Shown: piece after piece, positions 38,282 through 47,014 of the stretch
Position numbering within the stretch: position 1 is the stretch's first letter
Layout of the letters: each line of letters opens with the position of its first letter
Assembly (NCBI RefSeq): GCF_001787335.1
Contig: NZ_CP014674.1
Coordinates: 2,212,501 to 2,276,500 of the forward strand
Length of the DNA: 64,000 bases
Reading direction: 5' to 3'
From: Kozakia baliensis
GTDB lineage: Bacteria > Pseudomonadota > Alphaproteobacteria > Acetobacterales > Acetobacteraceae
Notes under the pieces: model-generated
Told to the model about the DNA's origin: nothing
Seen by the model: the letters and a program-made list of their open reading frames with translations, nothing else
Database searches by the model: none
Translations under genes and position numbers: made by a program

Positions 38282-40705
38282 TTGCCCGGTCTCAAATCTA
38301 CCCCCAAGTCAGTGCTGCTGACGGCAGCGCTGCTCATCCTTATCGGGCTGGGCCTCGCCCTTCCTGGCCTCTATCTCATCACGCTAGGCGATACGCCCTA
38401 TTACGCCGCTACCGGAGCCATCACGCTGCTGAGCGGCATCCTCTTGGCCTTTTCTCGCCGTGAAGCGCTTTGGCTCTATGCGCTGATGCTGCTCGGCACC
38501 CTCGCCTGGGCCATCAGCCGCGTCGGGCTGGATGGCTGGCGCATGATCCCTCCGCTCGCTTTCCCAGCCGGAATCGGGCTTTGGGTGTTCGGCCCTTGGG
38601 TCGGCGGAAAATTGTCCAATCCCTTACACCGCGCCCGCCTCAATACCGCCGTTATCGGTGGCATGAGCGCCTGCGTTCTGCTCTTTGCCTTCATGTTCGG
38701 TTGCGGCTGGTTCATCACCGCTACGCGCTATAACGAGCCGAATTTATTCCCTACGCAGAAACTCGCCTCTGGCGTGCTAGGCGCGGATGCCGAAGCCAAA
38801 AACGACTGGCGTTTCTACGGTGGCACCACTGCCGGAGACCGCTTCGGCACCCCCACTCAAATCAACGCGGAAAACGCTCATAATCTAAAACCCGCCTGGG
38901 TGTTTCACTCCGGCGATCTACCACGCGCGGGTGAAAATTCACGTGGCCGGGAATTCAGCTTCGAAGCCACGCCCATTAAGGTGGCCGACAAACTTTATTT
39001 CTGCACCCCGCACCGCGACGTGGTGGCGTTGGACGCCACGACCGGCAAACAAATCTGGCGTTACACCCCCAACGGCGAATACGGAAAAAACATCTATCAA
39101 GCCTGCCGTGGCGTCTCCTATTTCGAAGCCCCTGCCGATCAGCCCTGCCCGCACCGCATCATCTCCACCGATTCCGGCTCTCCGCCGACCCTATTCGCGC
39201 TCGACGCCGAAACCGGCAAACTTTGCGAAGGATTCGGCGATCATGGCATGGTCGATCTGCGCCAAGACATGGGAGAAATGCCGCCGGGCTTCCACTTCAT
39301 CACCTCTCCGCCCATGGTAATGCACAACCGCATCATGCTTAGCGGCTGGGTCTATGATAACCAGACCGTCGATGAACCCTCGGGCGTGATCCGCGGTTTC
39401 GACGCCACCACTGGAAAGCTCGCCTGGGGTTGGGATATCGGCCACAACCCCGCCAATCGCCCGCTGAACCCTAATGAAATCTTTACGCGCGGCACACCGA
39501 ACGGCTGGGGCGTTTACACTGCCGATCCTTCGCTCAACCTCGTCTACGTCCCGCTCGGCATTGCGACGCCCGATTATTTCGGCGGTCGCCGCCGCGATTT
39601 CGATGAGAAATACGACAGTTCCCTTGTTGCGCTAGACATCACGACGGGCGAGGAACGCTGGCATTTTCAAACCACCCATCACGATGTGTGGGATTTCGAT
39701 ATTCCCGTCGGCCCCTCCCTCGTCGATCTGCCCGACGCACAAGGCCGCCTCACTCCCGTGCTTGTGCAAACCACCAAACAGGGCGAGCTTTTCGTTCTCG
39801 ACCGTCGCACCGGCAAACCGTTCTACCGTGTCGAGGAACACAAGGTTCCGGGTGGCGACACGCCGGGCGAACATTACTCCCCAACGCAACCGATCTCATC
39901 GGAAATGCCAAACCTGCGCAGCCACGACATGGATATCGATCAGCTTTGGGGCATAACGCCTTTCGATCAGATGGCCTGCCGCATCAGCTTCAAAACCGCG
40001 CGTTATCAAGGGCTTTTCACCCCGCCCAGCTTCCAGGGCACGATTGGCTTTCCTGCCTTCGACGGCGTGGCGGATTGGTATGGCGGCAGCATAGACCCCA
40101 TCCACGGAGTGATGTACATCAACACCACCTTCATCCCTTTCATGATGACGCTCTACCATCATGACGACGCCATCAAAAAGGGCCTGTTCAAACCTTGGCA
40201 GGGCTGGGGCCAGCCCTATCCCGAACCGGCTTTCGACAATAACCCACAACATGGCTTGCCCTACGCCGCCGTTATCAAACCCTGGCTCGGCCCGTTCGGC
40301 GCGCCCTGTCTCGCACCGCCCTGGGAGAAAACGCAGGCCATCGATCTCGTCCATCACCGTCTGATTTGGGAGCGCCCCTTAGGCACCACCAAAAATATCG
40401 GTCCAAGCAATGGGCTGCGTCTTCCCGTCGCCCTGCCGACCGGCATCTTCAGCATGGGCGGTATTTTGAACCTGCCGAACGGGCTGATCTTCATGGGGGC
40501 TACGGCCGATCAAGGTTTCCGCGTGCTGGATGGGCATAACGGGCGCATCCTCTACGAAACGGAACTGGATGCTGGCGGCAACGCTACGCCCGTGACCTAT
40601 ATCGGCAAGGATAACCGGCAATATGTCGTGCTCGCCGTTGGCGGGCATGGCGGCCTTAAAACCCGCAATAGCGACGAAATCGTCGCTTTCGCTCTGCCGA
40701 AATAA
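38282..40705 (+). CDS. Membrane-bound PQQ-dependent dehydrogenase, glucose/quinate/shikimate family
   Basis: An 807-residue quinoprotein oxidising sugars or polyols in the periplasm and passing electrons to ubiquinone. Residues 1-145 hold five membrane helices. The periplasmic eight-bladed propeller follows, with DWRFYGGTTAGDRFG, ACRGVSYFEAP, repeated W-motifs such as ALDATTGKQIWRY, the catalytic-region TTHHDVWDFDIP and TKQGELFVLDRRTGKPFYR. It starts with TTG after GGCGGAGA. The mid-section differs from typical glucose dehydrogenase (DSGSPPTLFALDAETGKLCE), so quinate, shikimate or another polyol may be the substrate. Confidence 0.92.
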   Translation: MPGLKSTPKSVLLTAALLILIGLGLALPGLYLITLGDTPYYAATGAITLLSGILLAFSRREALWLYALMLLGTLAWAISRVGLDGWRMIPPLAFPAGIGLWVFGPWVGGKLSNPLHRARLNTAVIGGMSACVLLFAFMFGCGWFITATRYNEPNLFPTQKLASGVLGADAEAKNDWRFYGGTTAGDRFGTPTQINAENAHNLKPAWVFHSGDLPRAGENSRGREFSFEATPIKVADKLYFCTPHRDVVALDATTGKQIWRYTPNGEYGKNIYQACRGVSYFEAPADQPCPHRIISTDSGSPPTLFALDAETGKLCEGFGDHGMVDLRQDMGEMPPGFHFITSPPMVMHNRIMLSGWVYDNQTVDEPSGVIRGFDATTGKLAWGWDIGHNPANRPLNPNEIFTRGTPNGWGVYTADPSLNLVYVPLGIATPDYFGGRRRDFDEKYDSSLVALDITTGEERWHFQTTHHDVWDFDIPVGPSLVDLPDAQGRLTPVLVQTTKQGELFVLDRRTGKPFYRVEEHKVPGGDTPGEHYSPTQPISSEMPNLRSHDMDIDQLWGITPFDQMACRISFKTARYQGLFTPPSFQGTIGFPAFDGVADWYGGSIDPIHGVMYINTTFIPFMMTLYHHDDAIKKGLFKPWQGWGQPYPEPAFDNNPQHGLPYAAVIKPWLGPFGAPCLAPPWEKTQAIDLVHHRLIWERPLGTTKNIGPSNGLRLPVALPTGIFSMGGILNLPNGLIFMGATADQGFRVLDGHNGRILYETELDAGGNATPVTYIGKDNRQYVVLAVGGHGGLKTRNSDEIVAFALPK

Positions 40706-40713
40706 TTTTTTAA

Positions 40714-40740
40714 GCGGTTCGCGCCATCCTCGCGAACCGC
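40714..40740 (+). terminator. Strong hairpin after the PQQ dehydrogenase gene
   Basis: A perfect 10-bp stem GCGGTTCGCG / CGCGAACCGC with a 7-base loop sits 8 bases past the stop codon. No T-run follows on this strand, so it may act as an mRNA-stabilising end or a Rho-assisted terminator. Confidence 0.5.
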
Positions 40741-40802
40741 CCGCCGCACCGAAGATGTTCTTTTGGTTACAGTATATTAACCATTAAATAAAAAACGAAT
40801 AA

Positions 40803-40819
40803 TGCGTTTGAGAAACGCA
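40803..40819 (+). promoter_or_regulatory. Perfect dyad in the antiporter leader
   Basis: TGCGTTT-GAG-AAACGCA is a perfect 7-bp inverted repeat about 100 bases before the antiporter start, in an AT-rich region. It could be an operator or an RNA hairpin. Confidence 0.4.
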
Positions 40820-40886
40820 CAAGGCGCGATTCCTAAAGCATCCAATAAACACATATGTTTGCATACCGATACCAATCCTGTTTATG

Positions 40887-40906
40887 TTCGCTTCACGATA
40901 AGCGAA
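40887..40906 (+). promoter_or_regulatory. Hairpin directly before the antiporter ribosome site
   Basis: TTCGCTT-CACGAT-AAGCGAA forms a 7-bp stem that ends at the AAAAGGA ribosome site of the following gene. It could modulate translation start. Confidence 0.45.
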
Positions 40907-40918
40907 AAAGGATGGAAC

Positions 40919-42172
40919 ATGTCAAACATTACAGCGCTTATTGCAGACGCTGCAATTTTCGTTATTTTGCCATGGATATTATGGCGAATACTGAAAAGAA
41001 CAATACCAATTGCAGTTATACCAATACTTGTCGGTATTTTTCTTGCCGTCTTGCATGTTCCCACACAGAAAATCGGTATTCCCTCTCTTTACGGCAACGA
41101 TATTGGATGGGTAGCCGTTCTTGTGCTGGCCTTCACGGCCGGGCTGGAAATGTGGCAGCACCCCGGCCAACAGCAGGGTGCCGACCTCCCCGAACCTTCT
41201 GTGGGCCGCCTGCTTGGAGGCGCCGTCGTTGCATTGGGCGCTCCATTCATCATCGGCTCGATCTTGGTCTATGAATTCTTTCTCCCGCTCCACGGCTGGC
41301 AAGCGTCTCGCGCCCATGGGTGGATCGCCGCCACTGCCATCGGGTTATGCATTGCCGTCAGCGCTCTTCCAGTCCTGATCGGCATCGTCCGCGAACTCCC
41401 CTCCGACCAGCGTCCGATCGGTCAGTTGGCCCTCAAACTCGCCGTAGTGGACGATGCCGCACTTTGGATCGGCCTCGCTCTCCTCCAGTTCGCCGCCAAA
41501 GGCTCCGCTGCCCTGCATGGCTGGACCGGGCTGGAATTCGTCGCCGCCGCTCTCCTGGGCCTCCTCGCGTTCGGCGGAAGCCTCGCCGCACGCCATCTGA
41601 AAAACCCACCGCTCTGGATGATCTGGTGCGCCGTCCCAGTCTATCTCGCCGCCGGGTCCTGGGCCAGCATGCAGCTCGGCCTGCACGAACTGATCGGCGC
41701 TTATTTCGCCGGAGCCGTCATGCCCCCGCCCTGGGTGCGCCGCCTGCCGGTGGAACAAGTCGGCACATTCGCGCTGATCTGGTTCGCCCCGATGTTCTTC
41801 GGCCATAGCGGCTTGCATATCGATGGCGACGCCCTGACCTGGCCTTCCGTCCTCGCCTCGTTGATGCTGGTCGTCATCTCCGTCGTCACGAAGATCGGCG
41901 CGGTCTACGTTTTCCCACCCGCGTCCGGCCTCACGCGTCGTCAGGCGCTCGGCATCGGCTCCCTCCTGCAATGCAAAGGGCTGATGGAGATCGTCGCCGC
42001 CACCATTCTGCACGGCCAAGGCATGCTGTCCGAATTCGCCTTTGCCTCTCTCATGGTGCTGGCCGTCATCTCCACCACACTCACCGGTCCGCTCTTTCAG
42101 TTGGCCACCCCTAAACCACGTCGGCAACCAACTCCGCCGCTATCGGAAAATACAGCCGCCTTGCGCGGCTAA
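40919..42172 (+). CDS. Cation:proton antiporter (CPA2 family)
   Basis: A 417-residue inner-membrane protein with about 12 helices, of the monovalent cation/H+ exchanger type. Visible parts are LVLAFTAGLEM in the family's glutamate position, LALKLAVVDDAALWIGLALL with the paired aspartates expected in the ion site, and AYFAGAVMPPPW. AAAAGGA lies 7 bases ahead of the ATG; the open frame extends upstream into the leader without homology. It may support growth at low pH or in high salt. No regulator is adjacent. Confidence 0.88.
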   Translation: MSNITALIADAAIFVILPWILWRILKRTIPIAVIPILVGIFLAVLHVPTQKIGIPSLYGNDIGWVAVLVLAFTAGLEMWQHPGQQQGADLPEPSVGRLLGGAVVALGAPFIIGSILVYEFFLPLHGWQASRAHGWIAATAIGLCIAVSALPVLIGIVRELPSDQRPIGQLALKLAVVDDAALWIGLALLQFAAKGSAALHGWTGLEFVAAALLGLLAFGGSLAARHLKNPPLWMIWCAVPVYLAAGSWASMQLGLHELIGAYFAGAVMPPPWVRRLPVEQVGTFALIWFAPMFFGHSGLHIDGDALTWPSVLASLMLVVISVVTKIGAVYVFPPASGLTRRQALGIGSLLQCKGLMEIVAATILHGQGMLSEFAFASLMVLAVISTTLTGPLFQLATPKPRRQPTPPLSENTAALRG

Positions 42173-42679
42173 TCACCCGGCATCCTCATCCGGAAAAGCA
42201 TACTCATCTGGCTCTAAGCCCAACGACACGCAAAGCGCCCGAACGACCGTGTCATGGTCATCACGTTGCGGCAGCCCCCAAATGGTGACGGAGCCGATAA
42301 CCCCCGTCCCATGCACAATCAGCGGGAAGCTGCCGCCATGCACCGCATAATCCGCCGCCGGCAAGCCATAACGGCTTTCCATGGTGCCCCCTTTGCGCCG
42401 AAGTTCCAAACCAAGCCCATAGGAACTACGATGACAGCGCAAGACCGCGTTGCTCTTCCGTCGCGCCCAATCGACATTGTCCGGAGCCGAACCCGGCAAT
42501 GCTGCGAAAAACAACAGTCTGGCGGGCGTTCGAATATCGATGACGATCGGCCATTGCTTCTCCACCGCCCATTTCCGCAACAAAGAGCCGAGCGTCCATG
42601 CCGTATCTTCATCGAACCGTTTGAACAGAAGTTTTTTCTCCTGCCGTGCAATAACGCTTAAATCATTCGTCACGTCCAC
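42173..42679 (-). CDS. Heme-degrading-domain (HbpS/GlcG-like, UPF0303) protein
   Basis: A 168-residue cytoplasmic alpha/beta protein of the UPF0303 group. The pattern KKLLFKRFDEDTAWTLGSLL, PIVIDIRTPARLLFFAALPG, WARRKSNAVLRCHRSS and GGSFPLIVHGTGVIGSVTIW matches. Function is not settled; the fold is shared with heme- or cobalamin-related binding proteins. Its start overlaps the end of the upstream oxidoreductase gene by 10 bases, so the two are one transcript. Confidence 0.85.
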   Translation of the reverse strand: MDVTNDLSVIARQEKKLLFKRFDEDTAWTLGSLLRKWAVEKQWPIVIDIRTPARLLFFAALPGSAPDNVDWARRKSNAVLRCHRSSYGLGLELRRKGGTMESRYGLPAADYAVHGGSFPLIVHGTGVIGSVTIWGLPQRDDHDTVVRALCVSLGLEPDEYAFPDEDAG

Positions 42680-43737
42680 GCTTCACGCTCCTGTTCTGAT
42701 AAATCGAGCACAACCCCCACGCCGGTCTCGGCCGACCGTATGGCCGCGTCCAACACCGACATCACCGCCAAGGCCTGTAGAGGCGTAACCGGATTGGGCA
42801 CCTCTCCATTCAACGCTGCCGCAATTCCTGCATAAAACCGGCGCTGATCTCCCGCGACGGCCAGTTGGGAACAGGTCGTTCCACTCCCGTCATACAGAAG
42901 GACCGGGTCCGCATCTTCTCCCCAGCCGGGAGCGCCTGGGGTCACTCCCGCGAGTAGCTGCGCCTCTTGTTGATCCGCCGCATGTTTCACCAAGCTTCCC
43001 TTATCGCCATGCACCACAAACCGTGGCGATCCGCCCGCGACCAACATGCTCGCGTGCAAAATCACCCGGCGCGGGCCGTATTCCAGCACGACATGCGCCC
43101 AATCCGTGGCCAACGCGCCCGGGCGTTGACGCGCGAAAGACGCCAGAACCCGCTCCGGAAGCCCGAAAAGCTGCAAAGCCTGATCGATCAGATGCGGGCC
43201 GAGATCGAACCATATTCCGCTGCCAGGACCATCGCCCTCACGCCAGCGGCGACGCACCTCCGGGCGAAAACGGTCGATGCGAGATTCGAAATGCGCGACC
43301 GAGCCGATCTGTCCCGTCTCGATAATCTGCCGGACGCTTAGAAAATCGCTGTCCCATCGCCGATTGTGAAAGACGGATAAAAGCCGGTTTTGCACCTTCG
43401 CCAGCGCGACCAACTCCCGCGCCTCCGCCAAATCGAGCGTGAAGGGCTTATCCACCACCACATGCTTTCCGGCCTTCAACGCCGCACGCGCAAGAGGCGC
43501 ATGGCTGTCATTGGGAGATGCAATCACGATCAGATCCACATCCTCGGCGGTTGCAACCTGTAATGGGTCCGAACCCACCTTCACACCCGGAAAATCGGCG
43601 TGAACCTTCGGCGCATCGCGTGAGGCGACATGCGCCAGTTTCAATCGGCGCTCGGCGGAGATAAGCGGCGCGTGAAATGTTTTCGCCGCAAAGCCGTAGC
43701 CGATCAAAGCCACCCGAAATGGCGCATGTTCGTTCAT
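42670..43737 (-). CDS. Gfo/Idh/MocA-family oxidoreductase
   Basis: A 355-residue NAD(P)-dependent sugar or polyol oxidoreductase, cytoplasmic. The Rossmann domain begins FRVALIGYGFAAKTFHAPLI, with VIASPNDSHAPLARAALKAG and the conserved HVVVDKPFTLDLAEA (catalytic-site EKP replaced here by DKP). The C-terminal part begins with LSVFHNRRWDSDFL and shows GIWFDLGPHLIDQAL. It resembles the YdgJ/YhhX oxidoreductase group. Substrate unknown. Confidence 0.93.
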   Translation of the reverse strand: MNEHAPFRVALIGYGFAAKTFHAPLISAERRLKLAHVASRDAPKVHADFPGVKVGSDPLQVATAEDVDLIVIASPNDSHAPLARAALKAGKHVVVDKPFTLDLAEARELVALAKVQNRLLSVFHNRRWDSDFLSVRQIIETGQIGSVAHFESRIDRFRPEVRRRWREGDGPGSGIWFDLGPHLIDQALQLFGLPERVLASFARQRPGALATDWAHVVLEYGPRRVILHASMLVAGGSPRFVVHGDKGSLVKHAADQQEAQLLAGVTPGAPGWGEDADPVLLYDGSGTTCSQLAVAGDQRRFYAGIAAALNGEVPNPVTPLQALAVMSVLDAAIRSAETGVGVVLDLSEQEREAWT

Positions 43738-44009
43738 AGGTGGCCCTATCCATCTGGGAAAAATCAGAAAAGCCGATATTGCGAAACGGCTCGCGCCTCA
43801 GGTAGCACCGAACCACCATACGCATTATTCATCTGCCAGAAAGGCGCGTCACGCGCTGTTGAACGCACCAAGCGCGCCTTCCGCTCTCTCAAAACCGTGT
43901 CAGCAGCGCTTGGCAGCCTCACTTTCGGCGTTCCATGCCGTCATCCTGCTGGCGATTTCGGTCTCTGCTTAGTCCGGGCACATAACGGTCAGAAAATAAG
44001 TCTTGAATT
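43738..44009. other. Intergenic region ahead of the PadR-type gene, nothing recognised
   Basis: About 270 bases between the divergent oxidoreductase and PadR-type genes. I see no RNA gene or convincing reading frame. Its right end becomes AT-rich and leads into two operator-like dyads. Confidence 0.5.
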
Positions 44010-44039
44010 ATATCTTAAGATAGTAATATCGTAAGATAT
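44010..44039 (+). promoter_or_regulatory. Two tandem dyads over the PadR-type gene start
   Basis: ATATC-TTAA-GATAG (44010-44023) and ATATC-GTAA-GATAT (44026-44039) are two copies of ATATC-NTAA-GATA, 16 bases apart. The second one includes the first two bases of the ATG start. A repressor bound here would block both transcription and the ribosome site, which suits autoregulation by the encoded PadR-type protein. Confidence 0.65.
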
Positions 44040-44670
44040 GTTTAGAGATCATAAAATCAGACACCATCTTCATCACGCTTTCCATGCCATCGGCGGTCGC
44101 CATGGCGGGCGTCACGGCTTTGGGCGCGGTTTCGGCGGCGGCTTCGGTCGGGGCTTCGGCGGTGGAGATTTTCCCGCAGGCCGCAAACTCAGTTCGGAGG
44201 AACTCCAACTGGTTCTGCTCGCTCTGCTGGCCGAACGCCCAGCCCATGGCTACGAACTCATTCGTTTGCTGGAGCAAAAATCGGGCGGCTTCTACGCGCC
44301 CAGTCCCGGCATGATCTATCCAGCCCTGACCTATTTGGAAGAAATCGGCTACGCGGCCGTTACGCAGGAAGGCAACCGCAAACTCTATACGCTAACCGAT
44401 GAAGGCCGCGCGCATTTCGAAGCCAACCGCCTCCAGGCGGAGAATATTCTCGACGCCCTCGCCCGCATCGGCAGCCGCATGTCCGAAGTCCGCGAAGCCT
44501 TCGCGGGGCTGGACGATACCGACCCCCAGGCCGCTGACGAACTTCATCAGGCCCGGCGCACCATCAAACATGCGTTGATGCGCAAACGCGGCTGCTCCGC
44601 CGAAGAAACACGCCGCGTCGCTCAAATCCTCCTCCGCGCCGCCAAAGAAATTCTCGGCAAGCCGGATTGA
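44038..44670 (+). CDS. PadR-family transcriptional regulator, YqjI-like, with His/Gly-rich N-terminus
   Basis: A 210-residue winged-helix repressor. Residues 1-48 are His- and Gly-rich (HHLHHAFHAIGGRHGGRHG), a likely metal-binding tail as in E. coli YqjI, which senses nickel and controls iron reductase YqjH. The PadR domain follows (LSSEELQLVLLALLAERPAH, GYELIRLLEQKSGGFY, PSPGMIYPALTYLEEIGY). The last part is a helical dimer region with a CSAEETRRVAQIL tail. The next gene, 22 bases downstream, is the SIP-type reductase, the same pairing as yqjI/yqjH. Start is inside an operator-like dyad with no good ribosome site. Confidence 0.9.
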   Translation: MFRDHKIRHHLHHAFHAIGGRHGGRHGFGRGFGGGFGRGFGGGDFPAGRKLSSEELQLVLLALLAERPAHGYELIRLLEQKSGGFYAPSPGMIYPALTYLEEIGYAAVTQEGNRKLYTLTDEGRAHFEANRLQAENILDALARIGSRMSEVREAFAGLDDTDPQAADELHQARRTIKHALMRKRGCSAEETRRVAQILLRAAKEILGKPD

Positions 44671-44692
44671 TCGCCTTATTCTAGGAACGACC

Positions 44693-45502
44693 ATGAACTT
44701 CCCCACACGCACCCCGCTCCGCGTCCGCCATCCCTTGCGCCGACGCCTCGCGCAGGTCAGTCGCATCGAACAAATCTCTCCGCTCATGCGGCGTATCATC
44801 TTCAGCGGGAAAGACCTCGAAGGCTTTGTCACCGCCGCGGCGGACGATCACATCAAACTTTTCTTTCCCCTGCCGGGGCAGGATCAACCCACCTTTCCCG
44901 AGATCGGCCCGGATGGGCGCCTCATTCCCGACCCGAACATCATTGCGCGTGACTACACCCCGCGGCGCTTCGACCCCCAAACCCACGAACTCACCATCGA
45001 ATTCGTCCTCCACGGCGAAGGCCCCGCCGCAAGCTGGGCAGCCCAGGCACAGCCTGGCCAATGGCTCGGCATCGGTGGACCGCGCGGCTCTTTTCTGGTT
45101 CCGGAAGATTATGCCGCCTATCTGCTGATCGGTGATGAAACCGCCCTCCCCGCCATCGCACGACGGCTGGAAGAAGCTGCCCCCGGCACGAACATGACCG
45201 CCATTATCGAAATCGCGAACGCGCGGGAAGAACGCCCCCTCCCCACACGCGCCGATGCCAGAATCCTCTGGTGCCATCGTAACGAAGCCCCCGCTAACGA
45301 TTCCACAATCCTGCTCGACGCCCTGAAAAACTTCGCCCTGCCGTCAAAAGACACGCATGTCTGGATCGCCACGGAAATCGAAACGGCTCGCCGTCTGCGC
45401 GATTATCTCGAAACTGAAGAAGCCCTACCTCATGCCCAAATCCGCTCCGCCGGATATTGGCGTCACGGCGCAGCCGAGGGTGACGATGGTATTGGGAATT
45501 AA
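44693..45502 (+). CDS. Siderophore-interacting protein / ferric-chelate reductase (YqjH-like)
   Basis: A 269-residue cytoplasmic flavoprotein of the SIP family that releases iron from siderophores by NADPH-dependent reduction. The FAD domain has MRRIIFSGKDLEGF, RDYTPRRFDPQTHELTIEF (the RxYT flavin motif) and GIGGPRGSF; the NADPH domain has YLLIGDETALPAIARRLEE. C-terminal YWRHGAAE is the typical ending. Encoded directly after the PadR-type regulator, so the pair likely responds to metal stress. Confidence 0.93.
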   Translation: MNFPTRTPLRVRHPLRRRLAQVSRIEQISPLMRRIIFSGKDLEGFVTAAADDHIKLFFPLPGQDQPTFPEIGPDGRLIPDPNIIARDYTPRRFDPQTHELTIEFVLHGEGPAASWAAQAQPGQWLGIGGPRGSFLVPEDYAAYLLIGDETALPAIARRLEEAAPGTNMTAIIEIANAREERPLPTRADARILWCHRNEAPANDSTILLDALKNFALPSKDTHVWIATEIETARRLRDYLETEEALPHAQIRSAGYWRHGAAEGDDGIGN

Positions 45503-45717
45503 AATGAGAGAACGATTGGAAGCGTAAACGTTCAGCTTCAGCATGGTCGACAATATAGGCGTGCTAAATCATACATTTGATGGTCGAGGCTGACGCGTTC
45601 TACCGGGCATGACTGGCCAACATCGGTTGGCGACGCATTCCACACGATATAATATGAGATAGCTGCTCTGGGGATTTCGGCCCGTGGCGGCGGCCTACCT
45701 GAGCACTCGGAAAATTC

Positions 45718-46317
45718 ATGAATAATCCCCATCTTACCCCCGAGCGTGTCCGCTGGCTCCATACCAAAAGGGCAGCTCTCCATCTCTCTCCGAAGTATAT
45801 CTCCATTGAATGCCAAGAAACTTGGGGAGGACAATATTTTTCCCGGACCGGCTGGTCCGCTCACGCGCCTTTGGGCGCCTCGCTACAGTGGATCGGTGAA
45901 AATTTCCGCAAGGCCATCACGACGAGCGAGTACTTCAACGATCCCACGGCCCCGACCGTGGACGTAACGGCTTTCAGGGCTATGGAGCCAGAATCCAAGA
46001 CGCGACGTCTTGCGTTTGAGGCCGACATTGCTACGACCTACGGCTACAAGAAGATCGAAGACATCGGCCTGCGTTGCGACCGTGTGTCCAGCGAATGGCA
46101 CTACCTGATTGATGATGTTGTTATCTTAAAACCCACGAAAAGAATGCCGGGTGGTCACAGATCATGGCCTGAGGATAAGAAATACCAGGACAAGCGGGTT
46201 CACGTTCCTCTCTCGGTAACGGATGAAGGACTCGGCCTCGCCATCCGCGACGCCTTCTCCCGCTGCGAGGCACCCGGTCGCCAGAAGATCAACTGGCCAC
46301 GCGAGGAGGCAGAATAA
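45718..46317 (+). CDS. CdiI-like immunity protein, copy 1
   Basis: A 199-residue protein. Its C-terminal third matches my memory of the DUF1436/CdiI contact-dependent inhibition immunity family: EADIATTYGYKK, VVILKPTKRMPGG and VHVPLSVTDEGLGLAIRDAF followed by SRC. Such proteins bind and block a specific toxin domain delivered by a CdiA protein. The N-terminal third (YISIECQETWGGQYFSRTGW) is specific to this set. No CdiA or CdiB is in the window, so it is an orphan. A diverged copy follows, 697 bases further on; the central 300 bases of the two copies are almost identical. The family assignment is moderately sure. Confidence 0.65.
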   Translation: MNNPHLTPERVRWLHTKRAALHLSPKYISIECQETWGGQYFSRTGWSAHAPLGASLQWIGENFRKAITTSEYFNDPTAPTVDVTAFRAMEPESKTRRLAFEADIATTYGYKKIEDIGLRCDRVSSEWHYLIDDVVILKPTKRMPGGHRSWPEDKKYQDKRVHVPLSVTDEGLGLAIRDAFSRCEAPGRQKINWPREEAE

Positions 46318-46414
46318 ACTGCATCTGGGTTTTCGAGCCCAGCGCGGCCGACCGAATGTCGACCTATGAATGTAACGGATACAAGCCTCTTACCTTTGAG
46401 ATCGATGCCATTTC

Positions 46415-47014
46415 ATGAACAATCCTCATCTTACACCCGAACTGATCCGCTGGCTCCATACGAAAAACGCCCTCCTGGCGTTGACGCCGAAATACATTTC
46501 TATCCAAAGTCAGGAAATCTGGAGAGGGCAGTATTTTTCCCGGACGGGCTGGTCCGCTCATGCGCCTTGGGGCGCCTCGCTACAGTGGATCGGTGAAAAT
46601 TTCCGCAAGGCCATCACCACGAGCGAGTATTTCAACGATCCCACGGCCCCGACCGTGGACGTAACGGCTTTCAGGGCTATGGAGCCAGAATCAAAGACGC
46701 GACGTCTTGCGTTTGAGGCCGACATTGTCGCCACCTATGGTTACAAAAAAAACGAAGACATCGGCTTGCGCTGCGACCTTTTGTTCAGCGAATGGCACTA
46801 CCTGATCGATGATGTCGTCATCCTCGATGCGACCAAGAGAATGCCAGGTGGCCACAGAGCATGGCCCGAGGATAAGAAATACCAGGACAAACGTGTACAC
46901 GTCCCGCTTTCGGTAACGGATGAAGAACTCGGCCTCGCCATCCGCGACGCCTTCTCCCGCTGCGAGGCGCCTGGTCGCCAGAAGATCAACTGGCCACGCG
47001 AAGAAGATGGTTAA
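46415..47014 (+). CDS. CdiI-like immunity protein, copy 2
   Basis: A second 199-residue copy. It keeps all the C-terminal family pattern (EADIVATYGYKKNEDIGLRC, VHVPLSVTDEELGLAIRDAF) and differs mainly in residues about 10-40 (LIRWLHTKNALLALTPKYIS, QSQEIWRGQYF) and at VVILDATKRMPGG. The upstream region has no clear ribosome site, so it may be translated after copy 1. Differences focused at the N-terminus may reflect different toxin targets. Confidence 0.65.
   Translation: MNNPHLTPELIRWLHTKNALLALTPKYISIQSQEIWRGQYFSRTGWSAHAPWGASLQWIGENFRKAITTSEYFNDPTAPTVDVTAFRAMEPESKTRRLAFEADIVATYGYKKNEDIGLRCDLLFSEWHYLIDDVVILDATKRMPGGHRAWPEDKKYQDKRVHVPLSVTDEELGLAIRDAFSRCEAPGRQKINWPREEDG

Larger units (their letters stand above)
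45714..47014 (+). repeat. Tandem gene duplication of the immunity-like gene
   Basis: Two direct copies start at TTCATGAA (45714 and 46411), offset 697 bases. They are nearly identical in the middle and at the 3' end but diverged over the first 110 bases, where codons 10-35 differ. That pattern suggests duplication followed by selection on the N-terminal part or gene conversion in the rest. Confidence 0.85.

Noticed and set aside
41345-42127. 260-residue minus-strand frame inside the antiporter gene
   Set aside because: Composition is a mirror of hydrophobic codons (Gly/Asp/Glu/Arg); the plus strand encodes a clear membrane transporter.
45627-45653. Promoter TTGGCG and TATAAT before immunity copy 1
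   Set aside because: The spacer is only 15 bases and the -35 box is weak; not supported enough to list.
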